The notes: generated from the sequence alone by a model not told the origin. Counted from the first letter of the stretch, positions 8,709 to 20,110 are shown. The stretch: 64,000 bases of DNA from Algoriphagus sp. (GCF_013373065.1 NZ_JABXIN010000011.1:1-64000), one strand, 5' to 3'. Translations and numbers: made by a program.

Positions 8709-11700
8709 ATGACGCAGGAAACAACCATCTACAAACCGCAAAATCATATTCGAATCGTCACTGCCGCTTCTCTATTCGACGGGCATGATGCTGCTATCAA
8801 TATTATGAGAAGGATCATCCAGTCCACAGGCTGCGAGGTGATCCATTTGGGGCATAATCGATCCGTGCAAGAGATCGTCGACTGTGCTATTCAAGAGGAT
8901 GTTCAGGCGATTGCAATTACCTCCTATCAGGGTGGTCACCTGGAATTTTTTAAGTATATGTATGATTTGCTTCATGAAAAAGGAGCAGGTCACATCAAGA
9001 TTTTCGGCGGGGGAGGAGGAACTATCCTTCCGGAGGAGATCAAAGAATTACATGCATACGGAATTAGTCGAATTTATTCTCCAGACGATGGCCGTGCGAT
9101 GGGTTTGCAGGGAATGATCAATGATTTGGTCGAAAAATGTGATTTTCCAGTCGGCGATGATGTTTCCGATGATGTTGAATTTGATACTTCCAACAAAAGA
9201 ACCCTTGCCCGTATTATTTCTGCTTTTGAAAATTTCCCTGAAAAATCAGCTTCCCTTTTAGATCAGATTCGGGTAAAAAGTAAAGCAAGCAAAACCCCTG
9301 TTTTAGGTATTACTGGAACGGGTGGTGCAGGTAAATCTTCATTGGTAGATGAATTGGTACGTCGGTTTTTGATGGATTTTGAGGATAAGACGCTTGCAAT
9401 TATTTCAGTAGATCCTTCCAAAAGAAAAACAGGTGGAGCTTTATTGGGAGATCGGATCCGTATGAATTCCATAAATCACCCACGTGTATTTATGCGTTCC
9501 CTGGCTACCCGCCAGTCCAATTTGGCACTTTCCCGCTATGTACAGGATGCCGTTGATACGGTAAAAGCTGCGGGTTTTGATTTGGTAATTTTAGAGACAT
9601 CCGGTATCGGTCAATCTGATACAGAGATCATCGAACATTCAGATCTTTCGCTTTATGTAATGACCCCTGAATACGGGGCCGCTTCTCAGTTGGAAAAGAT
9701 TGATATGTTGGATTTTGCGGATGTCATTGCGCTAAACAAATTTGATAAACGTGGTGCTTTGGACGCAATCCGGGATGTAAAGAAGCAATACAAGCGTAAT
9801 CATAATCTATGGGATGCCAAAGATGAGGAAATTCCTGTTTTTGGTACGATTGCCTCTCAATTCAATGATCCGGGAATGAATCAGCTTTACAGGACTTTGA
9901 TCGAACGAATAGGGGATAAGTACGGTGACTTTAAAAGTGGTTTTGAATTAACAGGAGGTCATTCGGAAAAAATATACATCATTCCTCCGGCCCGTACGCG
10001 CTATTTAAGTGAAATCACAGAAACTAACCGGAATTATGACGCTTGGGTTGAAGAGCAAAAGGAAATTGCCCAACAACTTTTTTCCATCAAGAAATCAATT
10101 GAGACCATTGAAAGGGCTCAATTAGAAGATAAAGATCGGTTGGTAAAGGAACTTCAAGAAGTTTATGCGCAAGTTGAGCTTAACCTCGATCCGAAGAATA
10201 AAAAATGGTTGGAAGAATGGCCTGAAGAAGCAGCGCGCTATACTGAGGATTTTTACGTTTTTAAAGTCCGTGATAAGGAAATCAAAGTTAAGACCTATCA
10301 TAATTCTTTAGCAGATTCCCGTATTCCAAAAGTGGCTTTACCAAAGTATGAAGCTTGGGGTGAGCTATTGAAATGGGGATTGCGGGAGAATGTACCTGGG
10401 AAATTTCCGTATACAGCAGGGGTATTTCCTTTCAAAAGAGAAGGCGAAGATCCTACCCGAATGTTTGCAGGAGAAGGTGGACCTGAGCGTACCAACAAGC
10501 GTTTCCATTATGTATCGAAAGACATGCCTGCTAAGCGACTTTCGACAGCTTTTGACTCGGTAACCTTGTATGGGGAAGATCCGGATTACAGACCTGATAT
10601 CTATGGTAAGATTGGAAACTCCGGCGTCAATGTCTGCTGCTTGGATGATGCAAAAAAATTGTACTCCGGCTTCAACTTGGTGAACCCCATGACTTCCGTT
10701 TCCATGACGATCAATGGGCCTGCAGCCACCATGACCGCTTTCTTTATGAATGCGGCTATCGATCAGCAATGTGAATTGTACATCAAAGCCAATGGCTTGG
10801 AAAAAGAAGTCGATCAAAAGATTGATTCCATTTACAAAGGGAAAGGAATTGCCCGTCCAAGGTACAATGCAACTGTCCCGGAAGGAAATGATGGTTTAGG
10901 CTTGATGTTGTTAGGAGTAAGTGGGGATCAGGTTTTGCCGAAGGATGTTTATGAAAAAATCAAAGCGGATACTATTTCCAAAGTAAGAGGAACTGTTCAG
11001 GCAGATATCTTGAAGGAAGATCAAGCCCAAAATACTTGTATTTTCTCCACCGAGTTTTCGCTTCGGTTGATGGGAGATGTGCAGCAGTATTTCATCGATC
11101 ACAAAATCCGCAATTTCTATTCGGTCTCTATTTCTGGTTATCATATAGCGGAAGCGGGTGCCAACCCGATCACGCAATTGGCTTTGACGCTTTCAAATGG
11201 ATTCACCTATGTGGAATATTATGTTTCCCGTGGGATGAATGTCAATGATTTTGCACCAAACCTTTCTTTCTTTTTCTCGAATGGGATTGATCCGGAATAT
11301 GCGGTAATTGGACGAGTGGCAAGAAGGATTTGGGCGAAAGCCATGAAGTTGAAATATGGTGCCAATGAACGATCCCAGATGTTGAAATACCATATTCAGA
11401 CCTCTGGACGCTCCTTGCATGCGCAGGAAATTGACTTCAACGATATCCGAACCACCTTGCAGGCTTTGTATGCGATTTACGATAACTGTAACTCTTTGCA
11501 TACCAATGCTTACGATGAAGCGATCACGACACCAACAGAGGCTTCTGTTCGAAGAGCCATGGCTATTCAGTTGATCATTAACAAAGAGTTGGGATTAGCG
11601 AAAAATGAAAATCCGCTTCAAGGCTCTTTCATCATAGAAGAACTGACTGACTTGGTGGAAGAGGCAGTATACCTGGAATTCGACCGAATCACCGAACGCG

Positions 11701-12086
11701 GTGGCGTTTTGGGTGCGATGGAAACCATGTATCAACGAGGAAAGATTCAGGAAGAAAGCATGCATTACGAAATGCTGAAGCATACGGGAGAATATCCAAT
11801 CATTGGAGTCAATACCTTCCTTTCTTCTGAAGGATCACCGACGATTGTTCCGGGGGAAGTTATTCGAGCTACACAAGAAGAAAAGGAAAATCAAATTCAG
11901 ACCCTTCAAAATCTTCATGAACACTATGAAGGAAAAGCCGAAGAGCAATTGCAACTTTTGAAGAAGGCAGCTATTTCAAATCAAAATGTATTTGAGCGTT
12001 TGATGGAGGCTACAAAATATTGTTCTTTGGGACAGATTACTCAAGCCCTATACCAAGTAGGAGGGCAATATAGAAGAAACATGTAA
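8709..12086 (+). CDS. icmF: Fused isobutyryl-CoA mutase IcmF (B12-binding domain, MeaB/ArgK-like GTPase, mutase large subunit)
   Basis: N-terminal [27 protein letters not shown]12 domain; P-loop [17 protein letters not shown]-terminal mutase domain in one 1125-aa ORF. Confidence 0.9.
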   Translation: MTQETTIYKPQNHIRIVTAASLFDGHDAAINIMRRIIQSTGCEVIHLGHNRSVQEIVDCAIQEDVQAIAITSYQGGHLEFFKYMYDLLHEKGAGHIKIFGGGGGTILPEEIKELHAYGISRIYSPDDGRAMGLQGMINDLVEKCDFPVGDDVSDDVEFDTSNKRTLARIISAFENFPEKSASLLDQIRVKSKASKTPVLGITGTGGAGKSSLVDELVRRFLMDFEDKTLAIISVDPSKRKTGGALLGDRIRMNSINHPRVFMRSLATRQSNLALSRYVQDAVDTVKAAGFDLVILETSGIGQSDTEIIEHSDLSLYVMTPEYGAASQLEKIDMLDFADVIALNKFDKRGALDAIRDVKKQYKRNHNLWDAKDEEIPVFGTIASQFNDPGMNQLYRTLIERIGDKYGDFKSGFELTGGHSEKIYIIPPARTRYLSEITETNRNYDAWVEEQKEIAQQLFSIKKSIETIERAQLEDKDRLVKELQEVYAQVELNLDPKNKKWLEEWPEEAARYTEDFYVFKVRDKEIKVKTYHNSLADSRIPKVALPKYEAWGELLKWGLRENVPGKFPYTAGVFPFKREGEDPTRMFAGEGGPERTNKRFHYVSKDMPAKRLSTAFDSVTLYGEDPDYRPDIYGKIGNSGVNVCCLDDAKKLYSGFNLVNPMTSVSMTINGPAATMTAFFMNAAIDQQCELYIKANGLEKEVDQKIDSIYKGKGIARPRYNATVPEGNDGLGLMLLGVSGDQVLPKDVYEKIKADTISKVRGTVQADILKEDQAQNTCIFSTEFSLRLMGDVQQYFIDHKIRNFYSVSISGYHIAEAGANPITQLALTLSNGFTYVEYYVSRGMNVNDFAPNLSFFFSNGIDPEYAVIGRVARRIWAKAMKLKYGANERSQMLKYHIQTSGRSLHAQEIDFNDIRTTLQALYAIYDNCNSLHTNAYDEAITTPTEASVRRAMAIQLIINKELGLAKNENPLQGSFIIEELTDLVEEAVYLEFDRITERGGVLGAMETMYQRGKIQEESMHYEMLKHTGEYPIIGVNTFLSSEGSPTIVPGEVIRATQEEKENQIQTLQNLHEHYEGKAEEQLQLLKKAAISNQNVFERLMEATKYCSLGQITQALYQVGGQYRRNM

Positions 12087-12104
12087 TTCAATTATTCTAA
12101 AATA

Positions 12105-12524
12105 ATGGCACATACCCGACATGTAACCGTCCGCATGAAAGCGGATTTTGAATACGAAGCTGTAAACCAACAAGGGAACACCGTTCAGATTGATATGTAT
12201 GACGCTCCGGAGAAAAAAGCACAATCTCCCATGGACTTGCTTTTAAGTTCCTTGGGTGGCTGCGCTTCCGTTGACGCCGTATTGATGATGAAGAAAAAGC
12301 GAAAAGAAGTGGTGGATTTTTATGTGGAGATTACAGGAGATCGAAACGAAGGGATTCCCTCTTTTTACACCGATATTCATTTACATTTTGTATTGGTTTC
12401 TCCTGATGCCAAAGAAGAGGAATTTGCCAAAGTAGTAGCTCTGTCTGTTGATAAATATTGCTCTGTAGCCTCTTCTTTGAAATCACGGATTTCATATAGT
12501 GCCACTGTGAAAAGAGTGCTATGA
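12105..12524 (+). CDS. OsmC/Ohr family protein
   Basis: SPMDLLLSSLGGCASVDAVLMMKKKRK motif with the conserved Cys. Confidence 0.85.
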   Translation: MAHTRHVTVRMKADFEYEAVNQQGNTVQIDMYDAPEKKAQSPMDLLLSSLGGCASVDAVLMMKKKRKEVVDFYVEITGDRNEGIPSFYTDIHLHFVLVSPDAKEEEFAKVVALSVDKYCSVASSLKSRISYSATVKRVL

Positions 12525-12760
12525 GAGTAGTCAAAGAATGGAGCCAAGATGATATCCGGATCAGTATTTTTTCTTGGAACAATAAGTACCTGATCAAATT
12601 CGAATTGGGACCCATGGAGCAAACCTTCAAGATCAATGAGCTTGATGTGCTATCCGAGGATGATTTGGAAGTCTTTTATAAGGGAGAGTTTTTTGATGGA
12701 GTAAAGCTCCGCTTTGAAGAAATGGGAAAAACCTTGCGTAAGCAACTAGAAAATCTTTAA
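12521..12760 (+). CDS. Small conserved hypothetical protein (79 aa)
   Basis: 4-bp ATGA overlap with the osmC-like gene; no recognised domain. Confidence 0.6.
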   Translation: MRVVKEWSQDDIRISIFSWNNKYLIKFELGPMEQTFKINELDVLSEDDLEVFYKGEFFDGVKLRFEEMGKTLRKQLENL

Positions 12761-12781
12761 TTTTCCTGAAAGGATCAGGAA

Positions 12782-13789
12782 ATGCACAGATTAATCTATC
12801 TTTTTAGCTCACTTTTTTTACTAATATCCTGTACCAACTCAGAAGAAAAACAGTATCAAGAGGATAAGGTACTTCTTCAAGAAATGGTCGGAAATCTTGA
12901 AGAGCAAGCAGCTATTCTGACGAGGGAAATAATTGTACTCGCAGATTTTATGGACTCCTTGGTTCAAAACAAGGAGGTTATTCTCGCAAAAAACCTACCC
13001 GACCGATATCAAATGGATGGGCCTTTTTCATCCATTTCATCTTTGGGAGATTCAACAAAAAGCACGGTAATTCTGCTAAATTCTACCAATGATTATCAGG
13101 CAGGGTTGGATGAAATTCGCTTAACAAACTCTATGGACAGTGTTTTTGCGGCTGTGTTCAAAAAATATGGAAATGTTGCTCAAATTTACTTTAACACTTC
13201 CAACCAAGTTTCTCGAGTATATCCTTCCTATGATGTAGTAAATATTGTTGACCCCAATTTAGATGTAAGGGAATTTAATTTTTTCTATGAGGCTGATGAG
13301 GAGCATAATCCAGAAAAAGGTCCAGTTTGGATTTCTGACCCCTATGTAGATCCTGCAGGAAAAGGTTGGATTTTATCTTTGGTTCATCCCGTATATGATG
13401 GGGATAGATTATTTGCAGTGATTGGGATTGATGTGACAGTAGATGAGATCATCCAAAATTTCTTCGATAATTATGAGGGCAGTTTTTTGATTGTAAATCA
13501 GAAGGGCGAAATCGTAGCGGGGACTTCTTCTGCAATTGAATCCCTTAGTATGCCTCCTCTCAAAAATCATGTCTACCGCGAGACTATCCAAGCGGATTAT
13601 TTCCGGATTTCCGATTTTAACTTATTCAACAGTAAAAGTATTGAGGTTCGTAAAATGGGCTCTCAATTTTTGATTGAAGGAAAAGATCGATTTTCATTTG
13701 AAAACGAGCCGTATCTCCAAAATGCAGTTTGTAAGCGTTTTAGTGGTATCGAATGGGTCATGATCAAAATTAACCCTCTTGTGAAATGA
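12782..13789 (+). CDS. Lipoprotein with Cache-type extracytoplasmic sensor domain
   Basis: Lipobox LLISC; VWISDPYVDPAGKGWILSLVHPVYDGDRLFAVIGIDVTVDEI is typical of Cache domains. Confidence 0.75.
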   Translation: MHRLIYLFSSLFLLISCTNSEEKQYQEDKVLLQEMVGNLEEQAAILTREIIVLADFMDSLVQNKEVILAKNLPDRYQMDGPFSSISSLGDSTKSTVILLNSTNDYQAGLDEIRLTNSMDSVFAAVFKKYGNVAQIYFNTSNQVSRVYPSYDVVNIVDPNLDVREFNFFYEADEEHNPEKGPVWISDPYVDPAGKGWILSLVHPVYDGDRLFAVIGIDVTVDEIIQNFFDNYEGSFLIVNQKGEIVAGTSSAIESLSMPPLKNHVYRETIQADYFRISDFNLFNSKSIEVRKMGSQFLIEGKDRFSFENEPYLQNAVCKRFSGIEWVMIKINPLVK

Positions 13790-16617
13790 AACTCCAATTT
13801 CCCAAATTCGGTGAGTTTTGGATCAATTTTTTGATTGGGTCTTTGCTCGTTTTATTGATTCTTGTTTTGGGATTATCCTTTTTCAATGCGATTTACAATA
13901 CTCAAATTGATTCCCGTAGAGAGTTTTTGAGCAAACAGTCTGAACTGGCGGCTCGAGGATTGGAAATGGAAATAAGACGTTTTGAGGAGGAATCCCGCGG
14001 TTTGATCGGCTATCTAGAAGACCCCGGACACGAGTTAGATGATTATGATGAAGAATTTACTTCAGCAGCTCGAAGACTTTTTAATGCTTTTCCGAGTCTG
14101 ATTGATTCGGCCTGGGTCGATATGCAGGATTCGGTCTTAACATTCACTTTTAATGAGCGAAATGACTTTTTCAGAAAAGCGATTGATTCGGGCTTTCCTG
14201 AGTCCAGTACCAAAAAATATTCTACGCTTGTAATCGGTAGAAAAGGATTTCGGATTTTGTATTCCTTGAATTTTCTAGAATATGCCAAAGCCTTTTCTGA
14301 AAATTATTACCTAAATCCAACAGGCGCAAAATTCCTTCTTTTTGATGGGGCACTTTTTGCTTTGAATAGAAGTCAAATCCAACTTCCCGATGATGCTTTT
14401 CAGCGTGTGAAAAATGATTTGAATTTAGGTCTAAAAGGTATTTATGATATTACATGGACCACCAACGGAGAGGAATTTTCAGGTGTTATATCCCATTATC
14501 CCTTCCGTTTTAATATTTCCAATAAAACTGGCGCTTTTGTTTTTGTAATCCCTGTTGAAAGTCTTTCCTCGGGTATTTACCGAACCTATTTTTTCCTCTT
14601 TTTAGGATTTATGCTCTTATTGGTAGGTACCATAGGATTCTTTGTGGTGTCACTTAAAAATAGCCTTGATTTTCAGCGTATCCAAGGAGAGAATATCAAA
14701 GAGATTCAGGGACTTTTTCAACAGCAGAATTTATTGCTTCAGGAATTGAGAGGCTTTGTGTATTTCCATAATCATCGGGGAGAAATCATTCGGGTCAGTG
14801 AAGAGGTAGAGGAAGTTTTGGGATATAATCAGGATGAATTTGTTGAGGCCTTTCAACTCAATTCGACCCATGAAGAGGCGAATCGAGTGCGAGGAATTGT
14901 CTTGGATAAAATAGACCATAAGTATGATTTCATGGACTTGGAATATGATTTTATTCGAAAAGACAATCGAAAGATCAGAGTCCGGATTTTTCAAAAATTT
15001 GTTTATGATTCAGAAGGAAAGTTTCAAGGCGGAATTGGAATTTGTACTGATATCACAGAGCAATATCAATCCCAGGTGAAACTGCAGGAGAGTGAGAATA
15101 GGTTACGAAATCTTATAAAGAGTATCCCGGACATCATTTTTATCTATGATAATGAAGGAACTGTTCTGGATTTCCATGTACCGGAAGGAGGAAAGGAATT
15201 ACCTGATTTGGGGTATACGCTTGGGAAAAACATCACCGAATTAGTCTCAGAAAGCCAGGTAGAGGAAGTTAAATTGGCTTTCGAAAATGCGCGAAAGACG
15301 AAAACCATCCATTCTGTTGAACTTCACTTTGAGGAGTCAGGGCAGGAGATTTTTCTTGAAAACCGGTATTTCCCGATCGATGAAAATCAGGTGATTTCAA
15401 TTTCAAGAGATATTACGGGACAAAAAATTTGGGAAAAGGGTTTGATGGAGGCCATTGCTTCTGCTGATAAAGCAAATAAGGCGAAATCCGAATTTTTGGC
15501 AAATATGAGCCATGAAATACGGACTCCAATGAATGGCTTACTGGGGATCATTGACTTATTGGAGCAAACACGCTTGGATAAAATCCAAAAACAATATGTG
15601 GATATCATTAAGAATAGCGGAAATACTCTCCTTGGCATCATTAAAGACATTTTAGACTACTCCAAAATTGAAGCGGGAAAAATTGAAATTTTAAATGAAG
15701 TCTTTAAGCCTTTTGAGGAACTCGAAAATCAATGTAAAATCTTTTTGGGTCTAGCTTCCAAAAAAAATATCCACTTCTCATTCAAAAAAGGAGATGATGA
15801 TCCGGAGTTGGTAGAAGGGGATAAAGTTAAAATCAATCAGGTTTTTCTCAATTTGGTCGGTAATGCTATGAAGTTTACCCCCGAAGGAGGAAATGTTAAG
15901 GTGGAGGTGAGTTTTGATCCTATAAGTGAAGATGCTGGATTTTTAGTTTGTAGTGTTGAAGATGATGGGATTGGTATTTCTAAAGATCATTTACTGCATT
16001 TGAGTGATCCTTTTTACCAAATTGATAGCTCTAAGACCAGAAGTCATCAGGGTACAGGGCTTGGTTTGGCAATTGCGAAAAAGTTAATTGAGTTAATGGG
16101 AGGGGAGTTTGAGGTGACAAGTGAACTTGGAAAGGGATCCAGATTTGAATTCTCTGTTTTAGTGAAAAAAGTGTTACCCTCCGAAATTCGGAATGATCAA
16201 TCTGAAAAAAGCTGGGCTAAAATCCGAAATGAATCTGGAAAATATCCTTTTAAGGTATTGTTAACAGAGGATAATGATTTGAATTTGCAATTGATGGGGA
16301 TGATGCTGGATCAGTTGGGTTTTACTTACGAAGTTGCCCAAAATGGAGAGGAAGCCGTTGAAAAAGTGAAAAATGGAAATTTTGATATTGTGTTGATGGA
16401 TGTGCAAATGCCGGTAATGAACGGATTAGAGGCTACTCGCGCAATTCGGAAAATGGAAATTTCAAAACAACCCGTAATTATAGGCTTGTCTGCCAATGTT
16501 TTTGATGATGATAAATTAGCTGCAATTGAATCAGGAATGGACGATTATCTCACAAAGCCAATCCGTTTGGGAGTTTTAGCAGAGCGGATGGAATATCATT
16601 TTCAAAAAATCAAATAG
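13786..16617 (+). CDS. Hybrid sensor histidine kinase (TM - periplasmic domain - TM - PAS/PAS - HisKA - HATPase - receiver)
   Basis: H-box FLANMSHEIRTPMNG, N-box NLVGNAMKFTPEGG, G-box GTGLGLAIAKKL, receiver DIVLMDVQMPVMNG. Confidence 0.92.
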   Translation: MKLQFPKFGEFWINFLIGSLLVLLILVLGLSFFNAIYNTQIDSRREFLSKQSELAARGLEMEIRRFEEESRGLIGYLEDPGHELDDYDEEFTSAARRLFNAFPSLIDSAWVDMQDSVLTFTFNERNDFFRKAIDSGFPESSTKKYSTLVIGRKGFRILYSLNFLEYAKAFSENYYLNPTGAKFLLFDGALFALNRSQIQLPDDAFQRVKNDLNLGLKGIYDITWTTNGEEFSGVISHYPFRFNISNKTGAFVFVIPVESLSSGIYRTYFFLFLGFMLLLVGTIGFFVVSLKNSLDFQRIQGENIKEIQGLFQQQNLLLQELRGFVYFHNHRGEIIRVSEEVEEVLGYNQDEFVEAFQLNSTHEEANRVRGIVLDKIDHKYDFMDLEYDFIRKDNRKIRVRIFQKFVYDSEGKFQGGIGICTDITEQYQSQVKLQESENRLRNLIKSIPDIIFIYDNEGTVLDFHVPEGGKELPDLGYTLGKNITELVSESQVEEVKLAFENARKTKTIHSVELHFEESGQEIFLENRYFPIDENQVISISRDITGQKIWEKGLMEAIASADKANKAKSEFLANMSHEIRTPMNGLLGIIDLLEQTRLDKIQKQYVDIIKNSGNTLLGIIKDILDYSKIEAGKIEILNEVFKPFEELENQCKIFLGLASKKNIHFSFKKGDDDPELVEGDKVKINQVFLNLVGNAMKFTPEGGNVKVEVSFDPISEDAGFLVCSVEDDGIGISKDHLLHLSDPFYQIDSSKTRSHQGTGLGLAIAKKLIELMGGEFEVTSELGKGSRFEFSVLVKKVLPSEIRNDQSEKSWAKIRNESGKYPFKVLLTEDNDLNLQLMGMMLDQLGFTYEVAQNGEEAVEKVKNGNFDIVLMDVQMPVMNGLEATRAIRKMEISKQPVIIGLSANVFDDDKLAAIESGMDDYLTKPIRLGVLAERMEYHFQKIK

Positions 16618-16635
16618 CGTGGTGAAAAGACTCAT

Positions 16636-16671
16636 AAAAAAAATGCCTCGAAATTTTCGAGGCATTTTTTT
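16636..16671. terminator. Bidirectional intrinsic terminator
   Basis: aaaaaaaATGCCTCGAAAttttCGAGGCATttttttt between convergent genes. Confidence 0.85.
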
Positions 16672-17980
16672 AGAAGGTTGAGTTCATATCAAAAGCTTCT
16701 AGATAGTCTGCTACTCTTCGAACAAACATTCCTCCAAGCGATCCGTCTACAACCCGGTGGTCATAGGAGTGGGATAGGAACATTTTATGACGGATTGCAA
16801 TGACATCACCGGTAGGAGTCTCTACGACAGCTGGTTTTTTGACAATCGCACCTACAGCCATAATGGCAACTTGTGGTTGAGGAATAATTGGTGTCCCCAT
16901 GACATTCCCAAAGGATCCCACATTAGAAACCGTATAAGTACCTCCGGATAAATCGTCAGCATTTAATTTATTGGTACGAGCTCGGTTAGCCAGGTCATTC
17001 ACTTGCTTTGAAATACCCACAAGATTTAACTGATCCGCATTTTTAATAATCGGTACAATCAGATTTCCTGAAGGCAAAGCCACTGCCATTCCGATATTAA
17101 TATTCTTCTTTTTGATAATTCGGTCTCCATCGACAGAAATATTGATCATTGGAAAATCCCGGATCGCTTTAGCTACCGCTTCAATAAAGAATGGAGTATA
17201 GGTGATCGGTTCACCATATTTTTCTTTGTAGGCATTCTTATTCTTTTCTCTCCACAGAACAATATTGGTCATGTCTGCTTCCACAAATGAAGTCACATGA
17301 GGAGAGATTCGTTTCGAATCCACCATTCGCTGCGCAATCATCTTTCGCATGCGATCCATCTCAATGATTTCATCTGTTGCCGAAATACTAACTTGAACTT
17401 TTGGTTCAGAAATAGATGGAGCTGCTTGTGATTTTCCTTGCGTGCTAGTCGATGGAGCAGATGTTCTGTTTTTCAGGTAGGAAAGCATATCCTGCTTGGT
17501 AACCCTACCATCTTTTCCTGTACCCGGAATTTTGGATAGTTCTGCAGCGCTAATTCCTTCTTCTTTGGCGATGCTTCGAACTAGTGGGGAATAAAATCTA
17601 CCATCCTCAGTCGTAACACTCTCTACTGGTTCAGGTTGTTGCAAAATCGTATCTGTATTGGCAGGGGCGGCTGCTACAAGTTCCTCTTTCTGATCAACAG
17701 TTTCCGGAACCGAAGGTGATTCAGTTTCTGCTACTTCTCCTGAAGTTTCGATAATCGCAATTGGTGCTCCTACTGCAACTACATCTCCTTCTTTTACCAA
17801 GATTTTTTTCAATATTCCTCCATGTGTTGCCGGAACCTCGGTGTCCACCTTATCGGTAGCCACTTCCAATACGGACTCATCTTGCTCAATGGCGTCGCCC
17901 TCGTTTTTTAACCAAGTCAGAATTGTACCCTCTATGATACTTTCACCCATCTTGGGCATGAGCATTTCTACACTAGCCAT
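16670..17980 (-). CDS. Dihydrolipoamide acyltransferase (E2) of a 2-oxoacid dehydrogenase complex
   Basis: Lipoyl domain LEVATDKVDTEVPA, E3-binding domain, catalytic SYDHRVVDGSLGGMFV. Confidence 0.92.
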   Translation of the reverse strand: MASVEMLMPKMGESIIEGTILTWLKNEGDAIEQDESVLEVATDKVDTEVPATHGGILKKILVKEGDVVAVGAPIAIIETSGEVAETESPSVPETVDQKEELVAAAPANTDTILQQPEPVESVTTEDGRFYSPLVRSIAKEEGISAAELSKIPGTGKDGRVTKQDMLSYLKNRTSAPSTSTQGKSQAAPSISEPKVQVSISATDEIIEMDRMRKMIAQRMVDSKRISPHVTSFVEADMTNIVLWREKNKNAYKEKYGEPITYTPFFIEAVAKAIRDFPMINISVDGDRIIKKKNINIGMAVALPSGNLIVPIIKNADQLNLVGISKQVNDLANRARTNKLNADDLSGGTYTVSNVGSFGNVMGTPIIPQPQVAIMAVGAIVKKPAVVETPTGDVIAIRHKMFLSHSYDHRVVDGSLGGMFVRRVADYLEAFDMNSTF

Positions 17981-18066
17981 TCTTTATTTGATATTTAATT
18001 GGGTTTATATTCAAGTTTTAAAATTAAATTTTAAATATGATCCATCAAAACCGATGGTATAAAATT

Positions 18067-19323
18067 TTATTTGTCATATTTCTCAATACAAATCCTTAAA
18101 AGATTTAAAACAGCAACCCCGGTTAATTGAATATTTAATAGTCTATCCTGAGTCAGCTGGAGTTTTTTTGTTTCTATAAAACCCTCACCTGCACAGGCAA
18201 TCCATACCGTACCTACGGGTTTTTCTGCTGTTCCGCCATCAGGACCTGCAATTCCACTACTTGCCAATCCAAAATCTGCACCAAATAATTGCCGCACTCC
18301 TTTGCTCATTTCTTGAACAGTTTCCTCACTCACGGCTCCCTTGGATTCCAATGTTTCCTTTTTTACTCTAAGGATTTTTTGTTTGAATTCATTGTGATAA
18401 GGCACGACAGCTCCTTGTAAGTAGTCGCTGCTTCCCGGGACGGTTGTCACCAAATGGGTGATATAGCCTCCCGAGCAGCTTTCTGCCAAAGCTAAGGTTT
18501 TCCTATTTTCTCTCAAAAGTTTGCCAATCGCAGTTTCAAGAGTTTCATTGTTATACCCGTAGACATACTTTTGAATTTTGGGGAGTACCAATTGAATTTG
18601 ATTATCAACTTCAGCCTCAATGCTTTTAAATTCAGTTCCAAATCCTGTCAACCGTAATTTTACATGTCCCAAAGAGGGTAAATAGGCGAGTTTGATATTT
18701 TCTGGCAGGGCATTTTCCCAATCATTAATCAAGTCAGCCAACCAGCTTTCACCAATTCCAGCTGTTTTAATGACTTTGTGGAAAATAATGGGTAGTTCAA
18801 AAATTTCAGGGAGTTTTGGAATGACAAAATCCCGCATCAATTTTTTCATTTCGTGTGGAACACCAGGCATGGACATCCAATAGGTCTCTCCCCGCTCAAA
18901 CCACATTCCAGGGGCTGTGCCTACCTCATTGGGTACATATTGGCAGCAGGATGGAAGATGACCCTGAAGGATATTCAAGGGGGTCATTTCGCGACCTCTC
19001 CGTTTGAAAAATTCAGTAATCGCTGCCACCGCTTCCGGGACTTCCTGTATTGGACAGTTAAAGTATTCTGCTAGAAGGGGTTTTGTCAAATCATCTTGAG
19101 TTGGACCTAAGCCGCCGGTAATCAGAACAAGATCGGCTCTTTTTTCGGCTTCTGAAAAAGCAGTTAGAATATCCTCTCTTTTGTCACCAACGGTTGTTTT
19201 TCGAACTACTTTAACGCCAACCAAATCCAATTCCTGAGAGATCCAATGGCTATTGGTATCCATGATTTGACCATAGAGAAGTTCATCTCCTATGGCAATG
19301 ATTTCGGCTTTGACCAGTTTCAT
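18067..19323 (-). CDS. cinA: CinA family protein (nicotinamide-nucleotide amidohydrolase / competence-damage protein)
   Basis: KAEIIAIGDELLYGQIMDTNSHWIS, ITGGLGPTQDDLT; C-terminal ALAESCSGGYI, GIAGPDGGTAEKPVGTVWIA. Start placed at internal ATG 19323 rather than at 19413. Confidence 0.9.
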   Translation of the reverse strand: MKLVKAEIIAIGDELLYGQIMDTNSHWISQELDLVGVKVVRKTTVGDKREDILTAFSEAEKRADLVLITGGLGPTQDDLTKPLLAEYFNCPIQEVPEAVAAITEFFKRRGREMTPLNILQGHLPSCCQYVPNEVGTAPGMWFERGETYWMSMPGVPHEMKKLMRDFVIPKLPEIFELPIIFHKVIKTAGIGESWLADLINDWENALPENIKLAYLPSLGHVKLRLTGFGTEFKSIEAEVDNQIQLVLPKIQKYVYGYNNETLETAIGKLLRENRKTLALAESCSGGYITHLVTTVPGSSDYLQGAVVPYHNEFKQKILRVKKETLESKGAVSEETVQEMSKGVRQLFGADFGLASSGIAGPDGGTAEKPVGTVWIACAGEGFIETKKLQLTQDRLLNIQLTGVAVLNLLRICIEKYDK

Positions 19324-19324
19324 A

Positions 19325-20110
19325 TTATCTGACTTTGGCTTTTCGAAGAATTTTTGAAAAAATGCGAGGGAAGAATCGTTTGAGGTAGACAGCATAAGTC
19401 TCTTTTCCTCCAATTAAGACTTCTTCTTTTCGCTGCTTAATGGCCTTGAAAATTGCAGAAGTACAATCTTCAGGACTCATTCCTTTTGCTTGAGCATCGT
19501 CCATTTTTCCTAAGGAAGTACCATCTCCCGTCAGTGCATTTACTGAAACTTGAGTTCGGATAAATCCTGGGCAAATTAGAGTAACTGAAATATGGTCCTG
19601 GTAGTGTTCTGCTCTCAAAGTGTCAAAAAAGCCATGAAGGGCATGCTTAGAAGCAGCGTAAGCCGATCGATATGGCGAGGCAAATTTGCCTACTAAGCTT
19701 GTCACAACTGCAAAGTGTCCGGATTTGCGTTCCATATAATAAGGAAGTATGGCTTTGGTCAGCGCAACGGTTCCAAAGAAATTGACCTCCATTAATTTTC
19801 GATCCACCTCTAATTCGGTGTCTCTGATAAGTGAGCGCTGAGAAATTCCACCATTATGTAGAAGGATGTCAATTTTCCCAAATAGGGAGATAGCCTTTTT
19901 GACAAGGGAGTCGAAGTTAGATTGATCGGCTAAATCAAGTGGGAGTATTTTGACGTTTTCAGGGTTATTACAGGAATTTTTGACTCGTTGCAGCTCGGAT
20001 TCTTTTCGAGATGAAAGGATCACCTGGTAGCCTTCCTGCGAAAATTTCTTTGCACAAGCCTCACCAATTCCTGAAGAGGCGCCTGTAATCCAAATTACGG
20101 GTTCATTCAT
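19325..20110 (-). CDS. SDR family oxidoreductase
   Basis: WITGASSGIGEACAKKF, NGGI, YAASKHAL. Confidence 0.9.
   Translation of the reverse strand: MNEPVIWITGASSGIGEACAKKFSQEGYQVILSSRKESELQRVKNSCNNPENVKILPLDLADQSNFDSLVKKAISLFGKIDILLHNGGISQRSLIRDTELEVDRKLMEVNFFGTVALTKAILPYYMERKSGHFAVVTSLVGKFASPYRSAYAASKHALHGFFDTLRAEHYQDHISVTLICPGFIRTQVSVNALTGDGTSLGKMDDAQAKGMSPEDCTSAIFKAIKQRKEEVLIGGKETYAVYLKRFFPRIFSKILRKAKVR

Noticed and set aside
10365-10817. 150-aa minus-strand ORF inside icmF (and similar antisense ORFs at 10911..11501)
   Set aside because: Lies fully within the conserved mutase domain on the opposite strand; no recognisable features.
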